Counted from the first letter of the stretch, positions 16,054-25,797 are shown. The stretch: 64,000 bases of DNA from Paraburkholderia ginsengiterrae (GCF_001645125.1 NZ_LXKA01000221.1:1-64000); one strand, 5' to 3'. The notes: generated by a model not told the origin, from the letters alone. Program-made: numbers and translations.

Positions 16054-18054
16054 TTAAAGACGACGCTTCGCTTCAGCGGCGATATGCCCGGGTGTGATGC
16101 CGAAGCGCTCGTACAGCGCCTCGGCGGGGCCCGATGCGCCGAACCCGCTCATGCCGACAAAGCCGCCGCGCTCGCCGAGGTAACGGTCCCAGCCGAAACG
16201 CACGGCGGCTTCGACACCGATGCGCACCGTGTCAATGCCGAGCACTGCCTGGCGATACGTGGGGTCCTGTTCGTCGAACAGCTCCCAGCAGGGCAGCGAG
16301 ACGACCGCGGCCGGGATGCCTTCCTGCTGCAGACGTTCACGCGCTTCGACGGCGAGTGCGACCTCCGAGCCCGTTGCGAGCAACGTAACGAGACGCTTGC
16401 CGCCTTCGGCTTCGGCAAGCACATAGCCGCCGCGCGCGCAGAGGTTATCCATGCTGTAACGGTTGCGCACGAGTGGCAGGTTTTGACGCGCGAACACCAT
16501 CGTGCTTGGGCCTCGGCGATGTTCATAGGCGAGCGCCCAGCATTCGGCGGCTTCGACGGCATCGGCTGGGCGGAAAACCCGCATGTTCGGCATCGCGCGC
16601 AACGACGCGAGAATCTCGACGGGTTGGTGTGTCGGCCCATTCTTGCCAACGCCGATCGAATCGTGGCTGAACACGAATTTCACCGGCAGGCCCATCAGCG
16701 CCGCCATGCGCATGGCGGGCCGTTCGTAGTCCGAGAACGCGAGGTAGGTGACGGCGAGCGGTATCACGCCGCCGTGCGCGGCCATGCCGTTAGCCATCGC
16801 GCCCATCAGATGCTCGCGCACGCCGCAATGCACGTACGCGCCGCTGCGATCCTCTGCGGTGAATGCAAGCAGGCTGCGCTTGTGGCTCGTCGGCGCTTCG
16901 AGGTCCGCGCAGCCGACCATGCGCTCCGGCAACTGCGCGAGCAGATCGTTGATCTCTGCGGAGATCATGATGCCGGCCTGGGCTTCGCCTCGTTCGATGG
17001 TTTGCTTTTTATAGTCTTCGAGCACCCGTTGCCAGCCGTCCGGCAAACGGCCCGCCTGAATGCGCTCGAATTCCGCGCGCTCCTCGTCGGGCAGCGCGAC
17101 CAGCCGTTCGTGCCAGTTCAGGTATTCGCGTTCACTGCGTCGTCCGGCGGCGCGCCACGCATCGAGCGCGTCGTGCGGCATCTCGAACGGCGCGTGCGGC
17201 CAGCCAAGCTGCTTGCGTGCCGCATCGGCATCGGCAGCGAACAGTTTGCCGCTGTGCCCGCCACGCTGCCCCTGCAAACGCGCAAGGCCGCGTGCGATGA
17301 CCGTGCGGCATGCGAGCATCGAAGGGCGCGGATCGCATTTCGCTTCCGCGAGTGCTGCCGAGATGGCATCGATATCGTGTCCATCGACTTCGATCACGTG
17401 CCATCCGGCGACGCGAAACCGTGCGCTCACGTCTTCGCTGATCGACAGCGATGTGCTGCCGTCGTCGGTGATACGGTTGTCGTCCCAGCACAGAATCAGC
17501 TTGCCGAGTTGCAGATGCCCCGCGAGCGAGATCATTTCCTGGCCGACGCCTTCCTGCAGGCAGCCGTCGCCGACGAACGCATACGTGTAGTGGTTCACGA
17601 TGCCCTCGCCGAATTTCGCGTTCAGATACGCCTCGGCGACGGCCATGCCGAACGCGTTCGCGATGCCTTGTCCGAGCGGCCCCGTCGTCACTTCGATGCC
17701 TGATGCGGTATCGAGCTCCGGGTGGCCCTCGCAGTGCGAACCCATCTCGCGGAAACTCTTGATCTGGTCGATGCCGAACTGCGCGTATCCCGTCAGATGC
17801 AGCAAGGCATAGAGCAGCATCGAGCCGTGTCCGTTGGAGAGCACGAAGCGGTCGCGGTCGGGCCATTGTGGATCGGCCGGATTGAACTTCATATGCTGCG
17901 TGAAGAGCGCCGTCGCGATTTCGGCCATACCGAGCGGGACTCCCTGATGGCCTTCTCCGGCGCGCACGATGGCGTCGATGGCAAGAAAGCGGATCGCGTT
18001 GGCGAGCGGTCGCGTTTCGTGCAACGGCCCGTGTGCGGACATGAGTGCGGACAT
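16054..18054 (-). CDS. tkt: Transketolase, full length
   Basis: At 666 residues the length is typical. The thiamine diphosphate site is seen in FVGDGCLQEGVGQEM...DDN (GDG-X-N pattern), substrate histidines in SNGHGSMLLYALLH and GQRGGHSGKLF, and the catalytic Glu region in HCGVREHLMGAMANGMA. It transfers two-carbon ketol units between sugar phosphates. This is probably an accessory copy: it sits in a unit with a second, split transketolase (22039-23879) and a TRAP transporter rather than among Calvin or pentose phosphate genes. An in-frame ATG 12 bases downstream is an alternative start. Confidence 0.92.
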   Translation of the reverse strand: MSALMSAHGPLHETRPLANAIRFLAIDAIVRAGEGHQGVPLGMAEIATALFTQHMKFNPADPQWPDRDRFVLSNGHGSMLLYALLHLTGYAQFGIDQIKSFREMGSHCEGHPELDTASGIEVTTGPLGQGIANAFGMAVAEAYLNAKFGEGIVNHYTYAFVGDGCLQEGVGQEMISLAGHLQLGKLILCWDDNRITDDGSTSLSISEDVSARFRVAGWHVIEVDGHDIDAISAALAEAKCDPRPSMLACRTVIARGLARLQGQRGGHSGKLFAADADAARKQLGWPHAPFEMPHDALDAWRAAGRRSEREYLNWHERLVALPDEERAEFERIQAGRLPDGWQRVLEDYKKQTIERGEAQAGIMISAEINDLLAQLPERMVGCADLEAPTSHKRSLLAFTAEDRSGAYVHCGVREHLMGAMANGMAAHGGVIPLAVTYLAFSDYERPAMRMAALMGLPVKFVFSHDSIGVGKNGPTHQPVEILASLRAMPNMRVFRPADAVEAAECWALAYEHRRGPSTMVFARQNLPLVRNRYSMDNLCARGGYVLAEAEGGKRLVTLLATGSEVALAVEARERLQQEGIPAAVVSLPCWELFDEQDPTYRQAVLGIDTVRIGVEAAVRFGWDRYLGERGGFVGMSGFGASGPAEALYERFGITPGHIAAEAKRRL

Positions 18055-18149
18055 GACTTCTCCTTGCCGCAGCGCCCGTCAGGCGGCGGCGATTGCATGA
18101 GTGATAGAGGGAGGCGCGCTGCGTCCGTGAGAAGACGCAGCGCGATGCG

Positions 18150-20018
18150 TCAATGCAGGAACCCGATCGAGATCCAGGGCACCGCGGCGACCACGATCAG
18201 ACCGACCACGAGCGCCGCGATATAGCCGATGATCGGCTTCATGCCTTCGTCGGGATGGATGCGGCTCACCGCGCACGCCGAGTAGTAACCGACGCCGAAC
18301 GGCGGCGCAAAGAGGCCCACGCCCATCGACAGGATCACGACCATCGCGTAGTGCACCTCATGCACACCCATCTGCCGGGCGATCGGGAACATCAGCGGGC
18401 CGAACAGCACGATGGCGGGAATGCCTTCGAGCACGCTGCCGAGCACGACGAATACGAGTATCGACGCAGCCATGAACATGAAGGCGCCGCCGGGCAGTGC
18501 GCCCAGCGTCTGTGCCAGTTGCCCCGAGAAGCCGGACTGCGTGAGCGCCCATGCCATGCCCGTCGCCGCGCCGATAATCAGCAGGATCGAGCCGGACAAT
18601 GCGGCCGTGTCGATCAGCATCGGCTTCAGGCGCGCCCACTCGAAACGCCGGTAAATGAACAGGCCCGCAAACACCGCATACGCAATGCCGATCGTCGATA
18701 CCTCCGTCGCCGTCGCGACACCCTTGACCACCGCGAGGCGGATCACGAACGGCAGCGCGAGTGCGGGCAGCGCAATGGCCAGCTTGAGGACGATTTCACC
18801 GCGTGTCGCGCGGCGCACGCCCGACAGGTCGTCGCCGCGATAGCGCCACCAGACGACGGCGCATAGCGTGATCGCGAGCACGATGCCGGGCAGCATGCCG
18901 CCCGTGAAGAGCGCGGAGATCGACACGCCTGTCACCGAGCCGAGCGTGATCAGCACGAGGCTCGGCGGAATGGTCTCCGTCTGCGCGCCGGTGGCGGCGA
19001 GCAGCGCGACAAGATCGCCGGGCTTCGCGCCGCGCGCCTTCATCTCGGGGAACAGCACGGGCGCGATGGCGGCCATGTCGGCGGCCTTCGAGCCGGAGAT
19101 GCCCGACACCAGATACATCGCACCGACCAGCACATACGACAGACCGCCGCGCACGTGCCCGAGCAGGCTCGCGAGGAACGAGATCATCGCGTTCGCCATT
19201 CCCGTCATCTCGATCAGCTGGCCGAGAAACACGAAGAGCGGCACCGAGAGCAGGATCAGGTGCGACATGCCTTCGTCCATGCGGCCGACGACGACGCTGA
19301 GCGGCGTGCTCGTGGTGAGCGCCAGATAGCCGAAGGTCGCGAGTCCGAACGAAAAGGCGATCGGCACGCCGCCCAGCACGCACAGCGCCACCAGGCCGAC
19401 AAAGAAAATCAGCAGGTTCAGGTTGCCCAGATCGTGCAGCAGCGGACTCACTGCGACGAAGCCGCCGGCAATCGCCGCCACTAGCGCGAGCGCCGCGATT
19501 GTCATCTGCCAGGTCGCGGTGCGCAGCAGCCGCAGACAGGCGACGGCGAGCATCAGCGCGCAGCCGACGGGCAGTGCCGCGGCGCGCCAGGTGTTCGAGA
19601 TATCGAGCGCGGGCGTCGTGATGAAGCCTTCATCCTGTGCGAACTCGACGGCGGGCCCGATCACCAGCAGCAGAAAAGCAAGTGGCGCGGCGATCGCGAC
19701 GACATCGAGAAAAGCGCGCGCTTGAGGCGACGCCTTGCTGACCAGCGCCGTCATCCGCATATGCTCGCCGCGCCGCAAGGCGATCACGGCGCCGAGCATC
19801 GCGAGCCACAGGAACAGCATCGACGCCAGTTCATCGGACCAGACGAGCGGCGCATGCAGCAGATAGCGGCTCGTGACGCCCGCCAGCAGCACGAAAATCT
19901 CGGCGACGACCAGAAGCGCCGCCGGTATCTCGACAAGGTACGCGAGCATGGTGTCGAAGAAATCGACAATGCGGCGCGGCGACGGATGAGGGAAAGTGAT
20001 GGTGTGCATGGTGTTCAT
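18150..20018 (-). CDS. TRAP transporter fused small and large membrane subunits (DctQM)
   Basis: The roughly 622-residue protein joins a four-helix DctQ part (about residues 1-165, with PLVWSDELASMLFLWLAMLG) and a twelve-helix DctM part (starting near GNLNLLIFFVGLVALC, with LLSVPLFVFLGQLIE and GLFAPPFGVGYYSACAVSR). TRAP systems import carboxylates or related organic anions using a sodium gradient. Its ATG overlaps the stop of the binding-protein gene (ATGA at 20015-20018), so translation is coupled. A 95-base gap separates it from the transketolase gene downstream. Confidence 0.93.
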   Translation of the reverse strand: MNTMHTITFPHPSPRRIVDFFDTMLAYLVEIPAALLVVAEIFVLLAGVTSRYLLHAPLVWSDELASMLFLWLAMLGAVIALRRGEHMRMTALVSKASPQARAFLDVVAIAAPLAFLLLVIGPAVEFAQDEGFITTPALDISNTWRAAALPVGCALMLAVACLRLLRTATWQMTIAALALVAAIAGGFVAVSPLLHDLGNLNLLIFFVGLVALCVLGGVPIAFSFGLATFGYLALTTSTPLSVVVGRMDEGMSHLILLSVPLFVFLGQLIEMTGMANAMISFLASLLGHVRGGLSYVLVGAMYLVSGISGSKAADMAAIAPVLFPEMKARGAKPGDLVALLAATGAQTETIPPSLVLITLGSVTGVSISALFTGGMLPGIVLAITLCAVVWWRYRGDDLSGVRRATRGEIVLKLAIALPALALPFVIRLAVVKGVATATEVSTIGIAYAVFAGLFIYRRFEWARLKPMLIDTAALSGSILLIIGAATGMAWALTQSGFSGQLAQTLGALPGGAFMFMAASILVFVVLGSVLEGIPAIVLFGPLMFPIARQMGVHEVHYAMVVILSMGVGLFAPPFGVGYYSACAVSRIHPDEGMKPIIGYIAALVVGLIVVAAVPWISIGFLH

Positions 20019-21058
20019 ACCAGTTTTCCGGCGTATTTTTCGAGCAGGCTCCAGCCTTGGTCCCCATACTTGCTTTTCCAGTCGCCATAGAAGCTGGTTT
20101 TGCGCAACGCGTCGCGGAACGACTGGCGGTCCACGTCGACGATATTGACGCCCTTTGCCTTCAGGTCGTTGCGCAACGAGCCGTTGAGCTTCGCAATGTC
20201 GGCGCGTTGCAGCATCCCCGCCGCTTCGAATTCGCGAGTGACGATGGCGCGCATGTCGGCGGGCAGCTTCTCCCATGCACGGCGGTTGCCCAGTATCCAG
20301 TAGCCGTCCCACACGTGCGACGTGAGGCTGATCGACTTCTGCACTTCGTAGAGTTTCGCCGTCGCGATGATGGGCAGCGCGTTCTCCTGCCCTTCGACGA
20401 CACCCGTTTGCAGCGCCGAATACAGCTCGTTGAAATTGATCGGAGCAGGGCCCGCGTCCAGCGCCCTGAACAATGACGTCAGCATCGGCGCTTGCGGCAC
20501 GCGGATCTTGAAGCCCTTCAGGTCGCCAGGCTGCTTGATGACGCGCGTTGACGAACTCACTTGCCGGAAGCCGTTGTCCCACGGGCGCGACACGGTGACG
20601 ATGCCGGTCTTCTCGATCTGCGCGCGGATGTAGGCGCCGAGGTCGCCGTCCATCGCTTTCCAGACGGTGTCGTAGTCGGGGAAGGCAAAGCCCGTGTTGA
20701 CGATGCCCGCCGCGGGCGCAAGCGTCGCGAGAATCGACGACGCCTGGTTGAAGAATTCGACACCGCCGCTTCTCACCTGCGACAGCAGATCGGTATCGGA
20801 GCCGAGCTGGTTTGCGGGGAAAACCTTGATGTCGAGCTTGCCGGCTGTCGCGGTACGGATCTTGTCGCAGGCCTGCTGAGCCCGGATGTTGACCGGGTGC
20901 GTCGGGTCCTGTCCGGTCGCGAGCTTGTACGAGAAGTCGGCAGCCGAAGCACGGCTGATCGACAGGCCCCAGAGCGGCGCCGCCGCGGCGATGCTCGCGC
21001 CCGCTTTCAGAAACGTGCGCCGGTCGATGCCGCTACCAATGGTCGAGCGGTTGCTCAT
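20015..21058 (-). CDS. TRAP transporter substrate-binding protein (DctP-type)
   Basis: The 347-residue protein has a twin-arginine-like signal (GIDRRTFLKAG followed by a hydrophobic stretch). Mature-protein landmarks are YKLATGQDPTHPVNIRAQQA, FPANQLGSDTDLLSQVRSG and FKIRVPQAPM, where the conserved Arg binds the ligand carboxylate. It captures the solute in the periplasm and delivers it to DctQM, encoded next. ATG 21058 follows a strong GGAGGA. The ligand class (C4-dicarboxylate, sugar acid, hydroxyacid) cannot be read. Confidence 0.93.
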   Translation of the reverse strand: MSNRSTIGSGIDRRTFLKAGASIAAAAPLWGLSISRASAADFSYKLATGQDPTHPVNIRAQQACDKIRTATAGKLDIKVFPANQLGSDTDLLSQVRSGGVEFFNQASSILATLAPAAGIVNTGFAFPDYDTVWKAMDGDLGAYIRAQIEKTGIVTVSRPWDNGFRQVSSSTRVIKQPGDLKGFKIRVPQAPMLTSLFRALDAGPAPINFNELYSALQTGVVEGQENALPIIATAKLYEVQKSISLTSHVWDGYWILGNRRAWEKLPADMRAIVTREFEAAGMLQRADIAKLNGSLRNDLKAKGVNIVDVDRQSFRDALRKTSFYGDWKSKYGDQGWSLLEKYAGKLV

Positions 21059-21215
21059 GATGTGCTCCTCCAATACGGATAGGTATATATCGGGTTACAG
21101 GTTTTCCCTGCTCCCGGACAGCACGCTCTGCGGCGTTTGTGCCTGCTCCCGGCAACTGCATCGTCGCGCGCGGCTGGCCGGACCCTGCCACGCGCCGCGG
21201 ATGGCTGAACCGGCG

Positions 21216-21980
21216 TCAGCCGTGAATCAGCATGCCGCCGTTGACGTCGATGACGGCGCCGGTGATGTACGACGAAATCGGCGACGCGAGAAACAGGAAG
21301 GCGCCGGCCACGTCGTCGGGCACGCCCAGACGGTTCAGCGGAATGCCCGCGAGAATCTCGCCGCGCTTGTCGTCGGTGATCTTGCCCGCGTTGATGTCGG
21401 TCTGGATCAGGCCTGGCGTCACGCAGTTCACGCGAATGCCGTCGGGGCCGAGTTCACGCGCCATCGCTTTGGCGAGACCGAGCACGCCCGCTTTCGCGGC
21501 CGAATAATGCGGGCCGCCGAGAATGCCGCCGCCGCGCTGCGCCGATACCGACGACATGCAGCCGATCGAACCGCTTTTCTGCTTCTTCATTTGCGGCACG
21601 ACAGCCTGCGACAGATACAGCACGCCGCGCAGGTTCACATCGAGAATACGATCCCAGCTTTCGGAGTCGATGTCGAGCAGCTTGACCGCTTGCGTGACGC
21701 CCGCGTTGTTGATGAGCACGTCGATGGCGCCGAAGTCGGCGACGATCTGTTCGACGGCGGCCTGGCATGCTTGCCGGTCGGTGACGTTGCAGGCGTAGCC
21801 GCGATGTTCCGGGCCAATCGTTGCTGCCGCGTCGCGTGCCGCCGACGCGTCGAGATCGAGAATGGCGATCTTTGCGCCGTGGTTCGCGAACATGCGCGCG
21901 GTGGCCATGCCGATGCCTCGCAGCGAAGCTGCACCGGTAATGACGGCGACCTTGCCGTCGAGAAGGCGCGACTCTGACAT
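21216..21980 (-). CDS. SDR-family oxidoreductase
   Basis: The 254-residue classical SDR shows VAVITGAASLRGIGMA (nucleotide-binding; family pattern TGxxxGxG with an insertion), NNAG, the catalytic Ser in SSVSAQRGG and the YSAAK motif. Members oxidise secondary alcohols or reduce ketones with NAD(P). It lies between the TRAP genes (157 bases) and the split transketolase (58 bases) in one leftward unit, so it may oxidise an imported polyol or hydroxyacid to a transketolase substrate. Confidence 0.9.
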   Translation of the reverse strand: MSESRLLDGKVAVITGAASLRGIGMATARMFANHGAKIAILDLDASAARDAAATIGPEHRGYACNVTDRQACQAAVEQIVADFGAIDVLINNAGVTQAVKLLDIDSESWDRILDVNLRGVLYLSQAVVPQMKKQKSGSIGCMSSVSAQRGGGILGGPHYSAAKAGVLGLAKAMARELGPDGIRVNCVTPGLIQTDINAGKITDDKRGEILAGIPLNRLGVPDDVAGAFLFLASPISSYITGAVIDVNGGMLIHG

Positions 21981-22038
21981 AGTGGTGTTCTCCTGATAGT
22001 GAATTTGTAGGGGTTGTTGTGCCGGCTGGCCGATGGGT

Positions 22039-23037
22039 TTAGCCGAGCCAGCCCTTGATGGTGTCGCTCATGGTTTCTGTCGAGATGCCGTAGCGATCGT
22101 GCAGCGTCGGCAGCGCGCCGGCGTCGAGGAACGCGTCGGGCAGCGCGATCTGCCGGAACGGCGGCGTGACGCCTGCGCCGAGCAGCGTGCGGGCGACCGC
22201 TTCACCCAGGCCGCCGATCACCGTATGGTTCTCCGCGACGATCACCATGCGGCCCGTGCGCTTTGCTTCGCGCAGGATCGTGGCCGTATCGAGCGGCTTG
22301 ATGGTCGGAACGTGCAGCACGCCGACGCCGATGTTGTCCGCTGCCAGTGCTTTCGCGACTTCCAGCGAGCGCATCGTCATGATCCCGGACGAGATCAGCA
22401 GCACGTCGTTGCCGTCGCGCAGCAGCTTGGCTTTGCCGAGTTCGAAGCGGTAGTCGTATTCATCGAGCACGGCGGGCACGTTGCCGCGCAGGAGGCGCGC
22501 GTAGACCGGGCCCTTGTGCGCGGCAATCGCGGGCACCATCTGTTCGATATCGAGCGCGTCGCACGGATCGATCACGGTCATGTTCGGCATCGCCCGCATC
22601 AGCGCGAGGTCTTCGGCGGCCTGATGGCTCGGGCCGTAGCCGGTCGTGAGACCCGGCAGCGCGCAGACGATCTTCACGTCGAGGTTGTCTTCCGCGATCG
22701 TCTGATGGATGAAGTCATAAGCACGGCGCGTCGCGAACACGGCGTAGGTCGTGACGAACGGTTGCGCGCCTTCGTGGGCGAAGCCGGCCGCGGCGCCCAT
22801 CAGCAGTTGCTCGGCCATGCCCATCTGGTAGTAACGCTCGGGGAATTCCTTCGCGAAGAGGTGCAGGTCGGTGTATTTGCCGAGGTCGGCCGTCATGCCG
22901 ATCACGCTGCTCTTCGTCCGCGCAAGTTCACAAAGCGCGTGGCCGAATGGCGCGGAACGCGTGGCCTGCCCTTCGCCCGCGATCGAGGCGATCATCGCGG
23001 AGGTTTTCAGACGTGGCTTTTTCAAGGCGGTGCTCAT
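22039..23037 (-). CDS. Transketolase C-terminal subunit (split type)
   Basis: The 332-residue protein corresponds to the pyrimidine-binding and C-terminal domains of transketolase. The catalytic Glu region reads QMGMAEQLLMGAAAGFA, followed by TTGYGPSHQAAEDLALMRAMPNM, as in transketolase subunit B and DXP-synthase relatives. Its ATG overlaps the stop of the N-terminal subunit gene (23034-23037), giving coupled expression. Split transketolases are common in accessory sugar pathways. The partner is the next gene. Confidence 0.92.
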   Translation of the reverse strand: MSTALKKPRLKTSAMIASIAGEGQATRSAPFGHALCELARTKSSVIGMTADLGKYTDLHLFAKEFPERYYQMGMAEQLLMGAAAGFAHEGAQPFVTTYAVFATRRAYDFIHQTIAEDNLDVKIVCALPGLTTGYGPSHQAAEDLALMRAMPNMTVIDPCDALDIEQMVPAIAAHKGPVYARLLRGNVPAVLDEYDYRFELGKAKLLRDGNDVLLISSGIMTMRSLEVAKALAADNIGVGVLHVPTIKPLDTATILREAKRTGRMVIVAENHTVIGGLGEAVARTLLGAGVTPPFRQIALPDAFLDAGALPTLHDRYGISTETMSDTIKGWLG

Positions 23038-23879
23038 GCTTGTCTCCCGGCTTCGAGTGCTTCGAGCGCAAGCTTCCACTCGTGCGCATCGACGCGGATG
23101 AAATGGTTCTTCTCGCGTTCTTCGAGGAACGGCACGCCGCGGCCCATCTTCGTATCGCACACGATGATGCGCGGCTGCTTTTCGCTGTGCTGGCGTGCGT
23201 TGTCGAACGCTTGCGCGACGGCTGCGATGTCGTTGCCGTCCACACGCTGCACGTACCAGCCGAACGCTTCGAGCTTGTCGGCCAGCGGCTCGAACGCCAT
23301 GATCTGCGTCGACGGGCCATCGGCTTGCTGGTTGTTCACGTCGACCATGGCGATCAGGTTGTCGAGCTTCCAGTGCGCGGCGGACATGAGGCCTTCCCAG
23401 ATCGCGCCTTCGTCGAGTTCGCCATCGGAGAAGAGGGTGTAGACGAAGGCGTCCGAGCCTTTGCGCTTGAGGCCGAGGCAGCGGCCCACCGCGATCGTCA
23501 GGCCCTGGCCGAGCGAGCCGCCCGACATCTCCATGCCGGGCGTGTAGCTCGCCATGCCCGACATGGGCAGGCGGCTGTCGTCGCTGCCGTAGGTTTCGAG
23601 TTCGTCGGCGGGCAGGATGCCGGCTTCGAAGAGCGCCGCGTACAGCGCGATCGCGTAGTGGCCATTCGACAGCAGAAAGCGGTCGCGTCCTTCCCACTCG
23701 GGGTCTTCGGGGCGGTAACGCATCGCACCGAAGTAGGCCACGGCCAGTACGTCCGCTATGTCGAGCGCCTGGCCGATATAGCCCTGTCCCTGCACTTCGC
23801 CCATCAATAGCGCGTTGCGGCGGATGCGGTAGGCGTGTTCCGAGAGTTGGGCAATGCGCCCGGCGTCGCTCGTATTCAC
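23034..23879 (-). CDS. Transketolase N-terminal subunit (split type)
   Basis: The 281-residue protein carries the thiamine diphosphate domain. SNGHYAIALYAALFEAG gives the substrate-His region, and FSDGELDEGAIWEG...DVNN gives the GDG-like cofactor motif with Ser-Asp-Gly. I chose GTG at 23879, preceded by AAGGAG, because upstream residues look non-coding. It is the first gene of the leftward unit and lies opposite a divergent LysR gene. Confidence 0.9.
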   Translation of the reverse strand: MNTSDAGRIAQLSEHAYRIRRNALLMGEVQGQGYIGQALDIADVLAVAYFGAMRYRPEDPEWEGRDRFLLSNGHYAIALYAALFEAGILPADELETYGSDDSRLPMSGMASYTPGMEMSGGSLGQGLTIAVGRCLGLKRKGSDAFVYTLFSDGELDEGAIWEGLMSAAHWKLDNLIAMVDVNNQQADGPSTQIMAFEPLADKLEAFGWYVQRVDGNDIAAVAQAFDNARQHSEKQPRIIVCDTKMGRGVPFLEEREKNHFIRVDAHEWKLALEALEAGRQA

Positions 23880-24056
23880 ACGTGTCTCCTTCTTGCAGCC
23901 CCCGGGCCGGTTAAAGCCCGGAGGCCGATGATTCATGGCGGGATGATTCGTCCTGCTCACAGCTCCGGGTAATCCCTTGATTCAAAAGCGCTGCGAGTGA
24001 GTAACAGCGTATTCGCTTGGATGAATCGACTCAAACGAATTAAAGTGGCTTATTGC

Positions 24057-24069
24057 TGAATTGAATTCA
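24057..24069. promoter_or_regulatory. Candidate LysR operator in divergent region
   Basis: A 13-base palindrome TGAATT-G-AATTCA ends 13 bases before the LysR start and lies 178 bases from the first gene of the transketolase/TRAP unit. The position suits autoregulation. Assignment to the adjacent LysR protein is inference. Confidence 0.45.
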
Positions 24070-24082
24070 TGCTGATACTGCA

Positions 24083-24976
24083 ATGCACAATCGCGTCACA
24101 CTGAAGTCCATACAGGCTTTCGAGGCCGCCGCGCGGCTCGCTTCGTTCGCACTCGCAGCAGACGAACTGTTCGTGACGCCGTCCGCGGTCAGTCATCAGA
24201 TCAAGCTGCTCGAGGAGCAATTGGGCGTGCGGCTCTTTCATCGCGTGCATCGCGCGGTGATTCTTACGGACACGGGCCGTCAATATGCTGAGGAAATCGG
24301 CGCGGCGTTCGCGCGCATCGACAAGGCGACGCGCGATATCGGCCGCGTCGAGAAGAGCGACATCCTGACCGTGCACGCCACGCCGAGCATCGCGACGCAA
24401 TGGCTGATGCCGCGGCTCGCGCGTTTCAGCGCGCTGCATCCTGATATCGACGTGCGGCTCAATGCATCGTCGGCGCCGGTGGATCTGATCAAGGAGTCGG
24501 TCGATATCGACATTCGCTACGGCGCGCGGCGCTTGCAGCCGGCGGGCACGATGGTGCTCGACCTGCCGCTGGAAACGATCGTGCCGCTATGTTCGCCGCG
24601 CCTCGCGAACGGCGAGCATCCGATACGCACGGTAGCGGACCTGCGGCATCACGCGCTGATTCACAGCGAGGGTTGTCTGGTTGGATGGCGCGACTGGATG
24701 CGCCTGCATCGCAAGGTCGTGCTCGACATTACGCGCGGCCCGCGCTTCGATCGCTCGTTTATGGCGATCAGCGCGGCGGCGGATGGCATGGGCGTGTGTC
24801 TGGAGAGCCTGTTGCTCGTGCAGCGCGAACTGGAGACGGGCACGCTGGTGGCGCCGTTGGGCTTCGAGGGTTTGAGGGTGAATGGTTATACGCTCAACCT
24901 GCTGAAATCGCGCGCGGATTTGCCGAAATTGAAGAGCTTTCAGGATTGGCTGTTTGCGGAACTCGAGGCGCACTGA
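24083..24976 (+). CDS. LysR-family regulator (GcvA-like)
   Basis: The 297-residue protein begins with SIQAFEAAARLASFALAADE followed by SAVSHQIKLLEEQLGVRLFHR, the helix-turn-helix of the GcvA/AmpR-type branch. The effector domain follows. It is divergent from the transketolase/TRAP unit and is the natural candidate regulator of that unit. Confidence 0.92.
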   Translation: MHNRVTLKSIQAFEAAARLASFALAADELFVTPSAVSHQIKLLEEQLGVRLFHRVHRAVILTDTGRQYAEEIGAAFARIDKATRDIGRVEKSDILTVHATPSIATQWLMPRLARFSALHPDIDVRLNASSAPVDLIKESVDIDIRYGARRLQPAGTMVLDLPLETIVPLCSPRLANGEHPIRTVADLRHHALIHSEGCLVGWRDWMRLHRKVVLDITRGPRFDRSFMAISAAADGMGVCLESLLLVQRELETGTLVAPLGFEGLRVNGYTLNLLKSRADLPKLKSFQDWLFAELEAH

Positions 24977-25098
24977 CCAGGAGGCAGCGCGGCGGGCGGG
25001 GTTGAAGAACAGCTGTATGGAGGCTTGATGTGGGGGTTAGGGCATGCGACAGCGCATCGCGTCGATAGTCGCATGGATGTGCTCTGTCGACCAGGCGC

Positions 25099-25536
25099 TC
25101 AAACGCTCGCCGAGGGCTCGACAGTCGTGACGCGCGCGGCTTTTCTGTTTCGGATCCATGCCGCCACCGCGGTGTGGATCCACACATCGAGCATCCCCAT
25201 TCCGACACCCGCCAGCAACGCCACGACGAGCCCGAGGAAGGCGAAGCTCGAGTCGAGCGCGCCGAAGTGCTTCATGCCGAGCGTGAACACGATCCATAGC
25301 GCGGTGGTGTGCAACAAATAGATCCCGTACGAGTATTCGCCGGCCCGATTCAGTAGCCGCACGAGAATGTTCTTCGACGAGTCCGATCCTACGGTGGACG
25401 TCGCAAGCAGAATTCCGACGCACAACGCCGCGAACACCGAGAACTTTTCCTGCTCGAAAGAGCGAATGCGTTCGAGGAACGGGTCTACGATTTCAATCGC
25501 CCCGGTTATGGGCGGCCAGCCGCGGTCTGATCGGCC
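25099..25536 (-). pseudogene. Acyltransferase-3 family remnant (C-terminal membrane segments)
   Basis: The frame ending at 25099 shows the last part of an OafA/YrhL-type membrane acyltransferase: a hydrophobic helix, then NRAGEYSYGIYLLHTTALW, then two further helices and a basic tail. The N-terminal catalytic part, including the active-site histidines, is missing. Upstream the frame meets a TGA at 25537-25539, and a truncated esterase begins on the opposite strand about 20 bases later. No ribosome site is associated. It is a remnant. Confidence 0.7.
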
Positions 25537-25557
25537 TCAATCTCAATCATCGGATGG

Positions 25558-25797
25558 CGCCGCAGAACGCCTGGCCTGCGGGCACCGCTGCCGCTGATGG
25601 TCGCAACTGCGGAACTGGATCCCGTCGCCGTCGAGCGCCAGGCGTTGCAACTCCACGACGCACTTTGCGAAGCGAACCGCTGTCCGACATCCGTGCGCTT
25701 TGCGCAACAGAACCACTTCTCCGAGGTTTTCTCAATCTACAGCCCGGACGATGCGGTAGGCGCGGCAATACTGGCGTTCATTCGCGGCGTTCGATAA
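25558..25797 (+). pseudogene. Alpha/beta-hydrolase/esterase remnant (C-terminal part)
   Basis: The translation reads PLPLMVATAELDPVAVE, resembling the strand with the catalytic Asp of an esterase, then QQNHFSEVFSIYSPDD with the catalytic His, and ends normally at ILAFIRGVR. About 200 N-terminal residues, including the nucleophilic Ser, are absent. The start is placed where family-like sequence begins; there is no real start codon. It abuts the truncated acyltransferase on the other strand. Confidence 0.7.

Noticed and set aside
16084-17703. Long open frame (539 codons) antisense to the full-length transketolase
   Set aside because: Composition and lack of any motif mark it as a shadow of the transketolase gene.
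20886-21977. Open frame antisense to the SDR and DctP genes
   Set aside because: It spans two real genes on the other strand and their gap and has no recognisable domain.
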